DNA from: Nitrosomonas sp. Is35
Lineage (GTDB): Bacteria > Pseudomonadota > Gammaproteobacteria > Burkholderiales > Nitrosomonadaceae
Direction: 5' to 3'
Length of the DNA: 64,000 nt
NCBI RefSeq assembly: GCF_033063295.1
Contig: NZ_JAWJZH010000001.1
Span: forward strand, 620,001-684,000
In this document: positions 1 to 9,147 of the stretch, piece by piece
How the letters are laid out: each line of letters starts with the position of its first letter
Numbering within the stretch: position 1 is the first letter of the stretch
Made by a program: the position numbers and the translations under genes
The notes under the pieces: model-generated
Databases searched by the model: none
The model's input: the letters and a program-made list of their open reading frames with translations, nothing else
What the model was told of the DNA's origin: nothing

Positions 1-1
1 A

Positions 2-70
2 GTTGAAGTACATTTGGAGGATGGTGACTATTCCATCATGCAAGTCAGCAGAAAAGATGCGGGTGAGTAG
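2..70 (+). CDS. C-terminal end of an upstream gene (partial), possibly LolA-like
   Basis: An open frame enters from the left edge and stops at TAG 68-70, giving 22 residues that end in ...VSRKDAGE. It lies 41 bp before the exporter gene on the same strand, so it is probably the last part of the previous gene of the pigment operon. The short VHLEDGDYS stretch resembles the C-terminus of LolA-type lipoprotein carriers, which commonly sit beside MMPL exporters in aryl polyene clusters. That identity is an inference from very little sequence. Confidence 0.4.
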   Translation, partial: VEVHLEDGDYSIMQVSRKDAGE

Positions 71-111
71 GCCGGGACGGTTCGATCTGGTCTGATTGCT
101 TTATAAAGCTA

Positions 112-2523
112 ATGTATATTACTCGAAATAATCGATTCGTAACGCAAATCCTGTGGTTTCTATGTGTGCTAGTGTGTGGTTGGGTAATAGTCAATACCGA
201 TTACAGAACCGATTTGTCGGTTTTCTTGCCTTCTGAACCTAATAAAAAAGAAGCCATGCTGCTGGGGCAATTGCAGAATGGTGCAGCAAATCGCATTCTT
301 TTGGTTGGTATCGAAGGAAGTGATACCGTTACGCTTGCTCAGATAGGCAAATCGTTTGCCGCTAAAGCTCGAAGTAATTCAGTTTTTTCTCATGTCCTGA
401 ATGATCAGAGTGTAATCGACCCTGCCGAGCAAAAACTGATCTATACCTACCGCTACTTACTATCTCCAAACACAAGCACTGAGCTGTTTACCCCCAAAAG
501 CCTCGAAACCGTAATTTCTGCTAATTTACTGGAATTATCTTTCGCTTCAGGGCTATTGAGTAAGTCTCTTTTTATGCGTGACCCTACTGGAGAAATCATG
601 GCCTTGGTTGATCGAATGACCCCAGTGCAAGGTCCGCAAACCATACACGGTCAGTGGTTCAATGATCAGGGTGAACGCGCATTACTGTTGGTGCAATTAG
701 CTAGTGACGGTACGGATACCGCTGCTCAGGAAGCCGCCTTAGAGCTCATGCAAACCAGTTTCAAGGAAGTGGTGCAATCATTTCAAGCGCAGAGCCAAGA
801 AAACAGACAAAAAACGGATGATATCAGACTAGTGATCAGCGGACCTGCTAGTTTTGCAGTCTCAACGCAAAAAATCATTCAGCAAGAAGCGTCTCGCCTA
901 TCCGGAATAGGACTGATACTGATCATTACCATTTTGCTCTATGTGTTGCGCAAACTTAAGCTGTTGTTTGCGGGTTTATTGCCAGTTTTTAGCGGGGTGA
1001 TTGCAGGAATTACGGCTGTGAGTCTGGGTTTTGGCAGCATCCATGCCATGACTATCGGCTTCGGCATTACATTGATTGGAGAGTCCATAGACTATTCAAT
1101 TTATTTCTTTTTGCAGCGTTCACAAACTGCAGAAAATGGCGGTAATAACCCTATTTTCTGGCGTACGGTAGGTTTAGGCGTGATGACGTCCATTTGTGGT
1201 TTTTTGACCCTGCTGTTTTCCGGTTTTACCGGATTGATGCAATTGGCTACATTCTCAATTTCCGGTCTTGTGGTAGCTGTTGTCTGTACCCGTTGGGTCT
1301 TGCCAACGCTACTCCCGCAGCGGCTAAGTATCCATGATCTCAATCCCGTCGGAGCATGGCTAAGATTGATGATGATGAAGGGGTATTATCTCCGGTATTT
1401 CATATGGTTTTTGACAGTAGGCGCTTTGCTGTTGCTCTTAAGCAGGCAGGATTATTTGTGGAGCTATGAATTAAATGATTTAAGCCCGATACCTGCAGCA
1501 TTGCTTGACTTGGACGGTGAGCTGCGGGCCGATATGGGGGCGGCTGATGTGCGGCATATGTTGTTGTTACAGGATAAAACGGAAGAGCAAGTCTTGCAAC
1601 GCTGCGAGCAGTTTCTATCCAGACTGGATGCGCTCGTTGCACAGGGGTTGTTGGGAGGTTACCAAGCCCCGTGTGTTTATTTGCCAAGTCAAGCCAAGCA
1701 AATACAACGTCAGCAAGTACTTCCTGATCACGAGCGACTAGAACAGGCGCTTCAGGAAGCTACTCATACATTGCCTCTATCCGTGCAAAGTTTTCAGGGT
1801 TTCGTTGAAGATGTCTCAAACAGCAAAGCACTGCCTTTGCTGCGGTCAGATAAGCTAGAAAGCAGCACTTTCGGAATCACGCTGGGTGTCACACTCTATC
1901 CTGTAAAAGCAGGCGAGAATCACTTTTATCATGCGTTGATACAGCTACAAGCTCCACTGCAAAATGGTGAAGTCGGAAGCATCAATCATGAGTTGCTGCA
2001 AACTGAACTACTCGATATCTTGAATGAGCAGTCGGTATTATTGGATTTGAAAGATGATTTTAACTCTATCTATAAGACTTATTTGAATAAAATATTGAAG
2101 CACTCGGCTGCTGGTTTTATTGCAATTATTGTTTTATTGTTACTGGTGTTAAGATCTTTCCGAGCAACTCTTCTGGTAATTTTACCGTTGGCATGTGCGA
2201 TACTTTTTGTGACCGCCTTGTTGCATTTGCTTGGTTCGCAGTTGAATTTATTGAATATAATCGGTTTATTACTTGTTTTTGCAGTGGGTTCAAATTATGC
2301 ATTGTTTTTCAGTTCTTCTCAAAGTAATATGACTTTGGCATCGCTGCTGATGGCTGCGACCACGACTGGGATTGGGTATGGTGTTTTGATTTTTTCGCAA
2401 ATCCCTATTTTACAAACGATTGGCATTACAGTTGCATCTGGAGTCTTTTTTGCGTTGATTTTTTCTGCGCTGATGGCACCCAGTACGTTGCGGAGAGACT
2501 CAGGCTCTATTAGTCAGAACTGA
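112..2523 (+). CDS. MMPL/RND-family exporter of the pigment cluster
   Basis: An 803-residue inner-membrane protein with the duplicated RND/MMPL layout. It has one N-terminal helix (about 12-30), a large periplasmic domain, a helix bundle at about 260-430 containing GFGITLIGESIDYSIYF, a second periplasmic domain, and a final bundle at about 655-790. Aryl polyene and xanthomonadin clusters typically encode such a transporter, thought to move the finished lipid-linked pigment toward the outer membrane. It is followed after 12 bp by the deacetylase gene, so the two are probably cotranscribed. The substrate is inferred from context only. Confidence 0.85.
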   Translation: MYITRNNRFVTQILWFLCVLVCGWVIVNTDYRTDLSVFLPSEPNKKEAMLLGQLQNGAANRILLVGIEGSDTVTLAQIGKSFAAKARSNSVFSHVLNDQSVIDPAEQKLIYTYRYLLSPNTSTELFTPKSLETVISANLLELSFASGLLSKSLFMRDPTGEIMALVDRMTPVQGPQTIHGQWFNDQGERALLLVQLASDGTDTAAQEAALELMQTSFKEVVQSFQAQSQENRQKTDDIRLVISGPASFAVSTQKIIQQEASRLSGIGLILIITILLYVLRKLKLLFAGLLPVFSGVIAGITAVSLGFGSIHAMTIGFGITLIGESIDYSIYFFLQRSQTAENGGNNPIFWRTVGLGVMTSICGFLTLLFSGFTGLMQLATFSISGLVVAVVCTRWVLPTLLPQRLSIHDLNPVGAWLRLMMMKGYYLRYFIWFLTVGALLLLLSRQDYLWSYELNDLSPIPAALLDLDGELRADMGAADVRHMLLLQDKTEEQVLQRCEQFLSRLDALVAQGLLGGYQAPCVYLPSQAKQIQRQQVLPDHERLEQALQEATHTLPLSVQSFQGFVEDVSNSKALPLLRSDKLESSTFGITLGVTLYPVKAGENHFYHALIQLQAPLQNGEVGSINHELLQTELLDILNEQSVLLDLKDDFNSIYKTYLNKILKHSAAGFIAIIVLLLLVLRSFRATLLVILPLACAILFVTALLHLLGSQLNLLNIIGLLLVFAVGSNYALFFSSSQSNMTLASLLMAATTTGIGYGVLIFSQIPILQTIGITVASGVFFALIFSALMAPSTLRRDSGSISQN

Positions 2524-2535
2524 ATAGGTACATCA

Positions 2536-3321
2536 ATGTTTTATCACTATAATAGGTTGATACGTGTCAGTATCGTGTTGCATTTACTAGCAATCTGCTT
2601 GTTTTTGATACCGGATGGATGGTTCTATGCTCTGTTCGTCATGTTTGGCAATCATGTTGTTCTGATTGCTCAGGGTTTGTGGCCACGAAGTCAGTGGCTG
2701 GGTAGAAATATAACGTATGTACCTTTGGCGAAAGCGGGAGGCGCTGTGTATCTTACGATTGATGATGGCCCTTGTCCCGAGGTTACTCCACAAGTATTGC
2801 AAATCCTCGAACAATATAATGCAAAAGCTACTTTTTTCTGTATTGGTAAACGTGTGCAGCAGTATCCTGATTTGGCAAAATCAATCGTCGCGGGCGGCCA
2901 TAAATTAGAGAATCACAGCATGGTGCATAGTTATACTTTTTCATTGTGGTGCACGCAAAAAATATACCGGGATGTGGTTAATGCTCAGACTGTGATACAG
3001 CAAGTGACAAATAATCGCCCACATTATTTCCGTGCACCAGCAGGCCTGCGTAATATTTTTCTGGATGTGGTGCTGCAGAAACTAGGATTGTGTCTGGTGA
3101 GTTGGACACGCCGCGGTTTTGATACGCGTCAGCGTAATGCAAGAGTAGTCCTGGATAGTTTGTGCAGGAATTTGCAGGCGGGTGATATATTGCTGTTACA
3201 CGACGGTAACGCGGCGCTGACTTGCAATGGAAAGGCGGTGATTGTGGAGGTACTGCCGGTATTGTTGCAGACATTATTTGAGAATAATCTCAACCCTGAG
3301 GTGTTGCCGGATGGTTTGTAG
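2536..3321 (+). CDS. NodB-fold polysaccharide deacetylase-like protein
   Basis: A 261-residue protein with one or two N-terminal hydrophobic segments (about 10-55), so probably membrane-anchored, followed by a NodB homology domain. The metal and catalytic motifs are visible: TIDDGP (motif 1, with I instead of the usual F), NHSMVH (motif 2, metal-binding histidines), RAPAG (motif 3) and LLLHDG near the end. The family removes acetyl groups from N- or O-acetylated sugars. Within this cluster it could trim a sugar on a glycosylated pigment, which fits the glycosyltransferase at 7656-8426. The substrate is unknown. Confidence 0.8.
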   Translation: MFYHYNRLIRVSIVLHLLAICLFLIPDGWFYALFVMFGNHVVLIAQGLWPRSQWLGRNITYVPLAKAGGAVYLTIDDGPCPEVTPQVLQILEQYNAKATFFCIGKRVQQYPDLAKSIVAGGHKLENHSMVHSYTFSLWCTQKIYRDVVNAQTVIQQVTNNRPHYFRAPAGLRNIFLDVVLQKLGLCLVSWTRRGFDTRQRNARVVLDSLCRNLQAGDILLLHDGNAALTCNGKAVIVEVLPVLLQTLFENNLNPEVLPDGL

Positions 3322-3354
3322 ATATGGCTTTTCTAACTTGATTGATTACTAGGA

Positions 3355-4065
3355 ATGGGTCATTTTTTATCACCTGAACTCGTTGATCATATTTGTAAGC
3401 CTTACCAGCGTGCAGGCAAGTTTGCCTGGCATTTCGCCAGAGGTAAATTAAAGCGAGATCCGGTATTTATGCACATTTTGCAAGCCGGCTATATATCTCC
3501 TTATACACGTATACTTGATATTGGTTGCGGGCAGGGTTTGCTGGCAGCCATGCTGTGCGGAATGGATGATTACACGTACAGGTATTCTGAGAAAAAGGCA
3601 GAAATTAAGGCGGCCTCGGTAACTGGGATTGAACTCATGCTCAATGATGTGATCCGAGCGCGTCAAGCGTTGCAGGTTTTTGGTTCGCGTATCCAAATCA
3701 TCCATGGCGATATGCGCAACATCGATTTCGGGTCTGCAGATGTCGTTGTCATTCTTGATGTTTTGCATTATGTGCCTTCTAACGAGCAAAACGACATACT
3801 CAAGCGCGTCTATGCGTGTTTATCCTCGGGTGGAACACTTTTGCTGCGAGTGGGGGATGCAGCAGCAGGCCTGCCTTTCTTGTTCAGCAAGTGGGTGGAT
3901 ACCGTGGTATTTGCTTTTCGTGGACACGTATCGATCCGCGTTTATTGCCGTTCATTAGCAGAATGGAAAGAACAGCTTGAAAAAATCGGTTTTAGAGTGA
4001 CAGCTATTCCCATGCACCAGGGAACGCCGTTTGCCAATATTCTCCTGCATTGCCATCGACCTTGA
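3355..4065 (+). CDS. class I SAM-dependent methyltransferase
   Basis: A 236-residue protein with the SAM-binding motif I ILDIGCGQG near residue 60 and a later VVVILDVLHYVP segment typical of motif IV. Genes of this kind occur beside the ketosynthase in aryl polyene and xanthomonadin loci, where O-methylation of the aryl head group is a known modification. It sits between the deacetylase and the ketosynthase on the same strand, with spacers of about 30 bp. Substrate assignment is by context. Confidence 0.8.
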   Translation: MGHFLSPELVDHICKPYQRAGKFAWHFARGKLKRDPVFMHILQAGYISPYTRILDIGCGQGLLAAMLCGMDDYTYRYSEKKAEIKAASVTGIELMLNDVIRARQALQVFGSRIQIIHGDMRNIDFGSADVVVILDVLHYVPSNEQNDILKRVYACLSSGGTLLLRVGDAAAGLPFLFSKWVDTVVFAFRGHVSIRVYCRSLAEWKEQLEKIGFRVTAIPMHQGTPFANILLHCHRP

Positions 4066-4093
4066 TTATCAATGAGTTTTATCTAGATAACAT

Positions 4094-5302
4094 ATGAAAG
4101 ACCAAGCTTATTTGTCCATGCCTGCATTTACGGCGACCTGCTGCCTGGGTAACGGTTTGGCAAGCTTGCGCTCTAGTCTTTTGTCGCAACATACTGGCCT
4201 GGTACCCTGTAAGTTTGAATCGGTTGATTTAGACACCTATATAGGAATTACGAATATCACAGAAGATAAAGTATTTTTATCTGCTGAGTTGCAGGACTTT
4301 GATTGTCGCAACAATAGATTGGCTTATTTGGGCTTGCAGCAGGATGACTTTATCGATGCCGTAGAAAAAGCTAAATGCCGTTTTAATAAAACCAGAATTG
4401 GCGTGTTTCTGGGGACCAGTACTTCTGGGATGTTGCAGACAGAAAAGGGTTATCGCGAGCTTGATCCGCAAACGGGGGCATTACCCTCGTGGGTGAATTA
4501 TCGTTTTGCTCAAAATACATGCTCGGTTGCGCATTTTGTTCGCCTGGCACTTGGCTTGGATGGACCTACAGCAGTGGTGTCTACAGCTTGTTCTTCCAGT
4601 GCAAAAGTATTTGCCATGGCGCAACGTATGTTGTTACTGGGCGTGATTGATGCAGCAATTGTTGGAGGTGTTGATAGTTTGTGTCTGACAACACTGTATG
4701 GCTTTCACTCTTTGCAACTACTCTCTCAGAATCCGTGCATGCCGTATGACACCTATAGAGAGGGCATTTCGATCGGTGAAGCAGCAGTTTTCGCACTTTT
4801 GACGCGTGATGATTCCTATACACCGCCTGGAAGTTTATTGATCAAGGGCGTGGGTGAGAGTAGTGATGCATATCACATGTCCAGTCCTCATCCAGAAGGG
4901 CTGGGTGCTCGCCAGGCCATGCAATCAGCTTTGCAACAGGCGCGCCTTAGCGCACCTGAAATCGATTATATCCACTTGCACGGTACCGCCACAAAGAATA
5001 ACGATGCGATTGAAAGCATCGCAGTTTCGGCAGTTTTTGAGGAAAAGCCGCCTGCGAGCTCAACCAAAGGCGCAACCGGGCATTGCTTAGGAGCGGCAGG
5101 TGCATTGAATGTGGCCATAGGAGCCCTAGCCTTGCAACAACAGGTTGCATGGGGAAGTCCCGGCACGGAAGAGTTGGATGCTACCCTCTCTCCGATTCAT
5201 TATCTGATACATAATGTTGCCCGCCCTGTAAATCATGTACTCAGTAATTCATTTGGTTTTGGAGGTTCTAATTGCAGCATCGTTTTGGGGCTTAAGGATT
5301 AA
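4094..5302 (+). CDS. beta-ketoacyl-ACP synthase (KS), catalytic subunit
   Basis: A 402-residue KAS II-type ketosynthase with a full thiolase-fold catalytic triad: Cys166 in VVSTACSSS, His296 in LHGTATKNND and His330 in GATGHCLGAAGA. The glycine-rich end NSFGFGGSN is also present. It should perform the decarboxylative Claisen condensations that extend the polyene. The gene two bases downstream encodes a degenerate ketosynthase-like partner, as in other aryl polyene systems where KS and chain-length factor form a heterodimer. Confidence 0.92.
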   Translation: MKDQAYLSMPAFTATCCLGNGLASLRSSLLSQHTGLVPCKFESVDLDTYIGITNITEDKVFLSAELQDFDCRNNRLAYLGLQQDDFIDAVEKAKCRFNKTRIGVFLGTSTSGMLQTEKGYRELDPQTGALPSWVNYRFAQNTCSVAHFVRLALGLDGPTAVVSTACSSSAKVFAMAQRMLLLGVIDAAIVGGVDSLCLTTLYGFHSLQLLSQNPCMPYDTYREGISIGEAAVFALLTRDDSYTPPGSLLIKGVGESSDAYHMSSPHPEGLGARQAMQSALQQARLSAPEIDYIHLHGTATKNNDAIESIAVSAVFEEKPPASSTKGATGHCLGAAGALNVAIGALALQQQVAWGSPGTEELDATLSPIHYLIHNVARPVNHVLSNSFGFGGSNCSIVLGLKD

Positions 5303-5304
5303 GT

Positions 5305-6150
5305 ATGAATGGGGGGGCTGATTTCTCGCAAGATAGGCTACAGTGTCATGTGCTAAGTATCGGTCTTCTGGGCCCCGGTTTGCCCAATTGGAATGTAGCC
5401 CAGTCAATTTTGAGTGGAGAGCAAAAATATCAGTGGGCAGACTTCGAAATCCCTGCGGTAACATGTCTGCCCCCTACGGAACGTCGGCGAGTAGGAAAAA
5501 TGGTTCGCCTCGCATTAACTGTCGGGAATGCTGCAGTACAGGCTGCAGCTATCGATGCGCATCAATTAGCAACGGTATTCACTTCTTCTTCGGGAGACGG
5601 GGATAATTGCGATGCAATCTTTACAACACTCGCACATACTGAAAAAAGTGAGCGGTTTATTTCACCAACGCGCTTTCATAATTCCGTCCATAATGCACCG
5701 GCGGGTTACTGGAGCATTGCGAATCAATGTGCGCTGCCATCGACCAGCTTGTGTGCGTATGATGCAAGTTTTGCGGTTGGCCTCATGGAAGCTTGTAGTC
5801 AGGCACTGTGGACAGGAGAATCGATTTTACTAATATCCAGTGATGTTATGTATCCCTACCCGTTAAGTGACGTGCGACCGATGAGTAGTAATTTTGCAGT
5901 GGCTATGGTGTTAAATGCAGCCGCTAATGACGCTGCTCTTGCAAAATTGACATTACGATATGCGACTGAACTTGAAACTCGGATGGAAATGCGTGAATTT
6001 GATGAGTTGCGTCTTTCCAATCCGAGCGCGCGCTGCCTCCCTTTGCTGCAAGTGATTGCACGAAACGCACTTCATTCTTATCGTGCTGTTCCGCGCCAGA
6101 TTCATTTAGAGTATGTTGAGCCTTTAACGCTTGAAGTGGTTGTCGATTAA
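5305..6150 (+). CDS. beta-ketoacyl synthase chain length factor
   Basis: A 281-residue protein matching the N-terminal ketosynthase half only, as in the Ketoacyl-synt_2 / chain-length-factor family. Recognisable parts are VFTSSSGDGDN, SPTRFHNSVHNAPAGYWSIA and the DASFAVGLMEA helix. By eye, the position equivalent to the ketosynthase nucleophile falls in SLCAYDAS and appears to be Tyr rather than Cys; an alignment is needed to confirm this. The protein is therefore probably non-catalytic and pairs with the upstream KS to set polyene length. It starts two bases after the KS stop codon. Confidence 0.85.
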   Translation: MNGGADFSQDRLQCHVLSIGLLGPGLPNWNVAQSILSGEQKYQWADFEIPAVTCLPPTERRRVGKMVRLALTVGNAAVQAAAIDAHQLATVFTSSSGDGDNCDAIFTTLAHTEKSERFISPTRFHNSVHNAPAGYWSIANQCALPSTSLCAYDASFAVGLMEACSQALWTGESILLISSDVMYPYPLSDVRPMSSNFAVAMVLNAAANDAALAKLTLRYATELETRMEMREFDELRLSNPSARCLPLLQVIARNALHSYRAVPRQIHLEYVEPLTLEVVVD

Positions 6151-6151
6151 A

Positions 6152-6880
6152 ATGCATAACAAAATTAATGCGCTTGTAACTGGAGGCAGTGGATCAATCG
6201 GAACCGCAGTTAGTCATGTACTGGCGCAAGCTGGGTATCATGTCTATATTCAAGCCAACCAGAACTTTCAAAAAGCGCAAGGTCTAGCGAATCAATTGCA
6301 GCAACAAGGATTATCGGCGAGTGCGCTGCAATTTGATGTTACCAACGCTGAACAGACGCGTCAGTTGCTGGGAGAGCTGACTGAACATACGCCCATACAC
6401 ATATTAATCAATAATGCCGGCATACATGATGATGCCATATTTCCTGTCATGAAGCAGCAACAATGGCAGCATGTTATGGATGTGTCACTGAACGGTTTTT
6501 TTAATGTCACCCAACCTTTGATCATGCCGATGATACGCAACCGTTTTGGTCGTATCGTCAGTGTTTCGTCAATTGCAGCGATGATTGGGAATAGAGGACA
6601 AGTCAATTATGCCGCAGCCAAAGCGGCGTTGCATGGGGCCAGCAAATCATTATCTCTGGAACTTGCAAGCCGCAACATAACGGTTAATGTCGTTGCGCCG
6701 GGTATTATCGCATCGCCTATGATCGAGAATGTGTTCGATGCTAAGGCAATTGCAAGTCTTGTGCCGATGAAACGCGCTGGAGAGCCGGAAGAAGTTGCTA
6801 GTCTGGTAGCTTATCTGTGCAGCAATGGCGCAAGTTATATTACCGGACAGGTAATTTCAGTAAGTGGAGGAATCATCTAA
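6152..6880 (+). CDS. 3-oxoacyl-ACP reductase (FabG-type SDR)
   Basis: A 242-residue short-chain dehydrogenase. It has the cofactor motif VTGGSGSIG, the NNAG motif (LINNAGIHDD), the catalytic Ser in VSVSSIA, the YxxxK pair in NYAAAKAA, and a typical C-terminus YITGQVISVSGG. The ATG at 6152 lies right after the preceding stop and is preferred to an in-frame TTG at 6131 inside the upstream gene. The role is NADPH-dependent reduction of the beta-keto group in each polyene elongation round. The last 8 bases overlap the 3' end of the convergent methyltransferase gene. Confidence 0.9.
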   Translation: MHNKINALVTGGSGSIGTAVSHVLAQAGYHVYIQANQNFQKAQGLANQLQQQGLSASALQFDVTNAEQTRQLLGELTEHTPIHILINNAGIHDDAIFPVMKQQQWQHVMDVSLNGFFNVTQPLIMPMIRNRFGRIVSVSSIAAMIGNRGQVNYAAAKAALHGASKSLSLELASRNITVNVVAPGIIASPMIENVFDAKAIASLVPMKRAGEPEEVASLVAYLCSNGASYITGQVISVSGGII

Positions 6881-7649
6881 TTTTAGGTTGTAATTTAGTG
6901 GCCTGATACTCTGAGAAAATCCTTAATTCACGATGCTGCTTGACGCCTGAGAAACCGATGCTTTCCAATGTTTGAATAATTCTCTGGGGTGAAACACAAG
7001 CTTCTATACTGTCCCAGTAATATCTCCACAGCTTGCTTGTTCGACTGTTTGAAGAAATCGCTCTTGCGAGTAGCGGGACGATGGTTCGCATGTAAGTCTT
7101 CAATAGGGTGGAACCGAGTCGTGTTTCGGGCCGGGTAATTTCGAGAATGCATAGCTTACCCTCAGGTTTGAGTACTCTGAGAAATTCACTAAATACTTGC
7201 TCTAGGTTACTCACATGACGAAGCGCATAACCCATGCTTAGGAAATCAAAACTATTGTCAGGAAAAGGGATAGACTCTGCTCTGCCTCCAATCAGGGCGG
7301 CTTGTTTGAACAAAGAACTTGCTTGCATCATGCCCAAACTAGGGTCAAGACCGATCAGTAGTTTTGATGAACCGATAATTTCAATGGCCTGTGCCGCTAC
7401 CAATCCTGTGCCGCAACCAACATCCAGTATCTGCATTCCGGGTTGCAGGCCCGCACGCTTCAATGCCTGGCCGCGGTACCATTGACCGGTACCAAGTGCC
7501 AGAAGATGTTCGATACGATCATAATCAATACTGGTTGTGTCGAACATTTCTCGTACAAAGCTGGCACGTTCTGCTTCAGTTGTGTAATAACCTGAAATAG
7601 GCTTATGAGGAGCTTTTACGAAACTAGTGGATTGCTCTGAATCTGACAT
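6873..7649 (-). CDS. UbiE/COQ5-type methyltransferase
   Basis: A 258-residue class I methyltransferase. It has a UbiE-like N-terminal region (VREMFDTTSIDYDRIEHLLALGTG), motif I ILDVGCGTG and the FDFLSMGYALRHV region. It is the last gene of a minus-strand operon (acyltransferase, glycosyltransferase, methyltransferase) and converges on the ketoreductase gene with an 8-bp overlap. Its place in the pigment cluster suggests that it methylates the aryl head or a biosynthetic intermediate, not ubiquinone. The ubiB/ubiJ genes of this genome lie elsewhere, at 40204-42399. Confidence 0.82.
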   Translation of the reverse strand: MSDSEQSTSFVKAPHKPISGYYTTEAERASFVREMFDTTSIDYDRIEHLLALGTGQWYRGQALKRAGLQPGMQILDVGCGTGLVAAQAIEIIGSSKLLIGLDPSLGMMQASSLFKQAALIGGRAESIPFPDNSFDFLSMGYALRHVSNLEQVFSEFLRVLKPEGKLCILEITRPETRLGSTLLKTYMRTIVPLLARAISSNSRTSKLWRYYWDSIEACVSPQRIIQTLESIGFSGVKQHRELRIFSEYQATKLQPKIR

Positions 7650-7655
7650 AAAATG

Positions 7656-8426
7656 TTAAGAGTTGAATTTGCGCCACAGTAGCAGTGGTAAATGTACGAT
7701 AAAACCGACAATAAGGCGGATGTGCATCCATGTTAACAACGCGTTGTCACGCCAGTAGTTGAAATGCGATACGCCTCCTTCATCTGCATTCAAATATTTG
7801 ACCGGTGCATCCACATTGATTGGACGGATATTTTTCCAGCATAAACGGACTACTGCTTCTATATCAAAATCGAAGCGACGCATAAAACGATTTTGCTGCA
7901 TGATGCGTAGAAGTGGAACAATGGGGTAAACGCGAAAGCCGTAAAGAGAATCGCCAATGCCCATCCAAAGGGTATCAAGATTGGCTAAGAAGTTCGAAAT
8001 TTTTCGTCCTTGCACGCGAAGTTGTGGGGCAGTGTCATCAAAGACAGGTTTGCCCAGTATCATGCTGTCAGGATTATCCATAGAGATATTCATAAATCGC
8101 GGGATAAGGTAAGCAGGATGCTGTCCATCGGCATCCATTGTCAACGCATGCGTAAATCCTGATTCTGATGCTTGGCGCAGACCTTCCATTACAGCTGCTC
8201 CTTTCCCTAAATTGAATGGAACTACGATCACTCTCAGGTTGGGATTATCTTCGCTCATCTTTTGAAGAATTGCTGTACTACCGTCGGTACTGCCGTCGCA
8301 GACCACCCATACCGGCTGCCATCGTAATAGAGCTTCCCGCACCGTGACCATAATCAAGTCACCTGGATTATAACTAGGTATGAGCAGTATGTGGCTGGTG
8401 GAGGGAGTCGTCAAGGGTGCGATCAT
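7656..8426 (-). CDS. family 2 glycosyltransferase
   Basis: A GT-A fold glycosyltransferase of about 256 residues. It has HILLIPSYNPG at the N-terminus, VVCDGSTDGS, and the metal-binding MDADGQHP motif, plus a C-terminal hydrophobic segment. The ATG at 8426 is preferred over an in-frame TTG at 8477. The coding region starts inside the 3' end of the acyltransferase gene (53-bp overlap in another frame), so the two are likely translationally coupled. In related pigment clusters glycosyltransferase and acyltransferase functions are often fused or paired and are thought to attach the polyene to a sugar or glycerolipid carrier. Confidence 0.85.
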   Translation of the reverse strand: MIAPLTTPSTSHILLIPSYNPGDLIMVTVREALLRWQPVWVVCDGSTDGSTAILQKMSEDNPNLRVIVVPFNLGKGAAVMEGLRQASESGFTHALTMDADGQHPAYLIPRFMNISMDNPDSMILGKPVFDDTAPQLRVQGRKISNFLANLDTLWMGIGDSLYGFRVYPIVPLLRIMQQNRFMRRFDFDIEAVVRLCWKNIRPINVDAPVKYLNADEGGVSHFNYWRDNALLTWMHIRLIVGFIVHLPLLLWRKFNS

Positions 8427-9147
8427 AATAATTTTGTAAAAGATTGATGATTTCTGAAGTTCTACTTGTAGGCTCAAATCGTTGACCGATAACAGCTTTG
8501 AAATATATAGGGAAAGGGGGAGGGGTCCAGATAGACCAATGTTTAGCCAGGTAGGGTGAATCGGTGAGCAGCAGAATTGTTTGAATAGGCGCTTGAGCTT
8601 TTGTACTGATAAGACCTATGCCGGTTTTCAAGCGATTTATGGGAAGCTGCACCGTTCGAGTACCCTCCGGGAAAATCAATAAATTACTGCCGCTTTGGAG
8701 TTCTTTAACTGATCGGCGAACCATACTTTTAGTAGAGTCGTTTCGTACGTAACCAGCCAGTCTGGCTCCAGAATGTAAAAAAATACTATTCCAAAGGCTG
8801 GCTTTCATTAAACAACTGGTATTTTTGATACGCGACAGAATCAAGAGCGCATCCAACATGCTGGGATGGTTAGGTGCGATAATGATCCCTTGCTCTACAT
8901 TTAGCTTGTCAAGTGCGTGCAAATCTAAATGCATTAGGCCCAGATGGCAGCATCCATTCAAGAACAACCGAAAAACAAAGCTGTTCAGTTTTCTTCCAAA
9001 AATTTTTCCAGTGTCAATGGGGAGCAGGTAATAGAGAAAAAACACCACGAAATTTCCAATCAATAACATACTAGCAAGCCAAGTCAGCGCCAAATAAAAC
9101 GCTACGATATGAAAAAAGCGCAGGGTTAATTTTGTCATTTTAGGCAT
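8374..9147 (-). CDS. lysophospholipid/glycerol-phosphate-type acyltransferase
   Basis: A 257-residue PlsC-family acyltransferase with an N-terminal membrane segment (about 10-40). It carries the catalytic HX4D motif NHPSMLD and the second motif FPEGTR. The start is ATG 9147 (8-bp overlap with the upstream chorismatase gene) or ATG 9138. The expected role is transfer of the ACP-bound polyenoic acid onto a lipid or sugar acceptor at the inner membrane, as proposed for aryl polyene clusters. The acceptor is not visible from sequence. Confidence 0.85.
   Translation of the reverse strand: MPKMTKLTLRFFHIVAFYLALTWLASMLLIGNFVVFFLYYLLPIDTGKIFGRKLNSFVFRLFLNGCCHLGLMHLDLHALDKLNVEQGIIIAPNHPSMLDALLILSRIKNTSCLMKASLWNSIFLHSGARLAGYVRNDSTKSMVRRSVKELQSGSNLLIFPEGTRTVQLPINRLKTGIGLISTKAQAPIQTILLLTDSPYLAKHWSIWTPPPFPIYFKAVIGQRFEPTSRTSEIINLLQNYYDRTLDDSLHQPHTAHT

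Noticed and set aside
6873..7649. Assigning the UbiE-type methyltransferase as the ubiquinone ubiE
   Set aside because: It is embedded in the pigment operon with a glycosyltransferase and acyltransferase and is far from ubiJ/ubiB, so a pathway-specific role is more likely.
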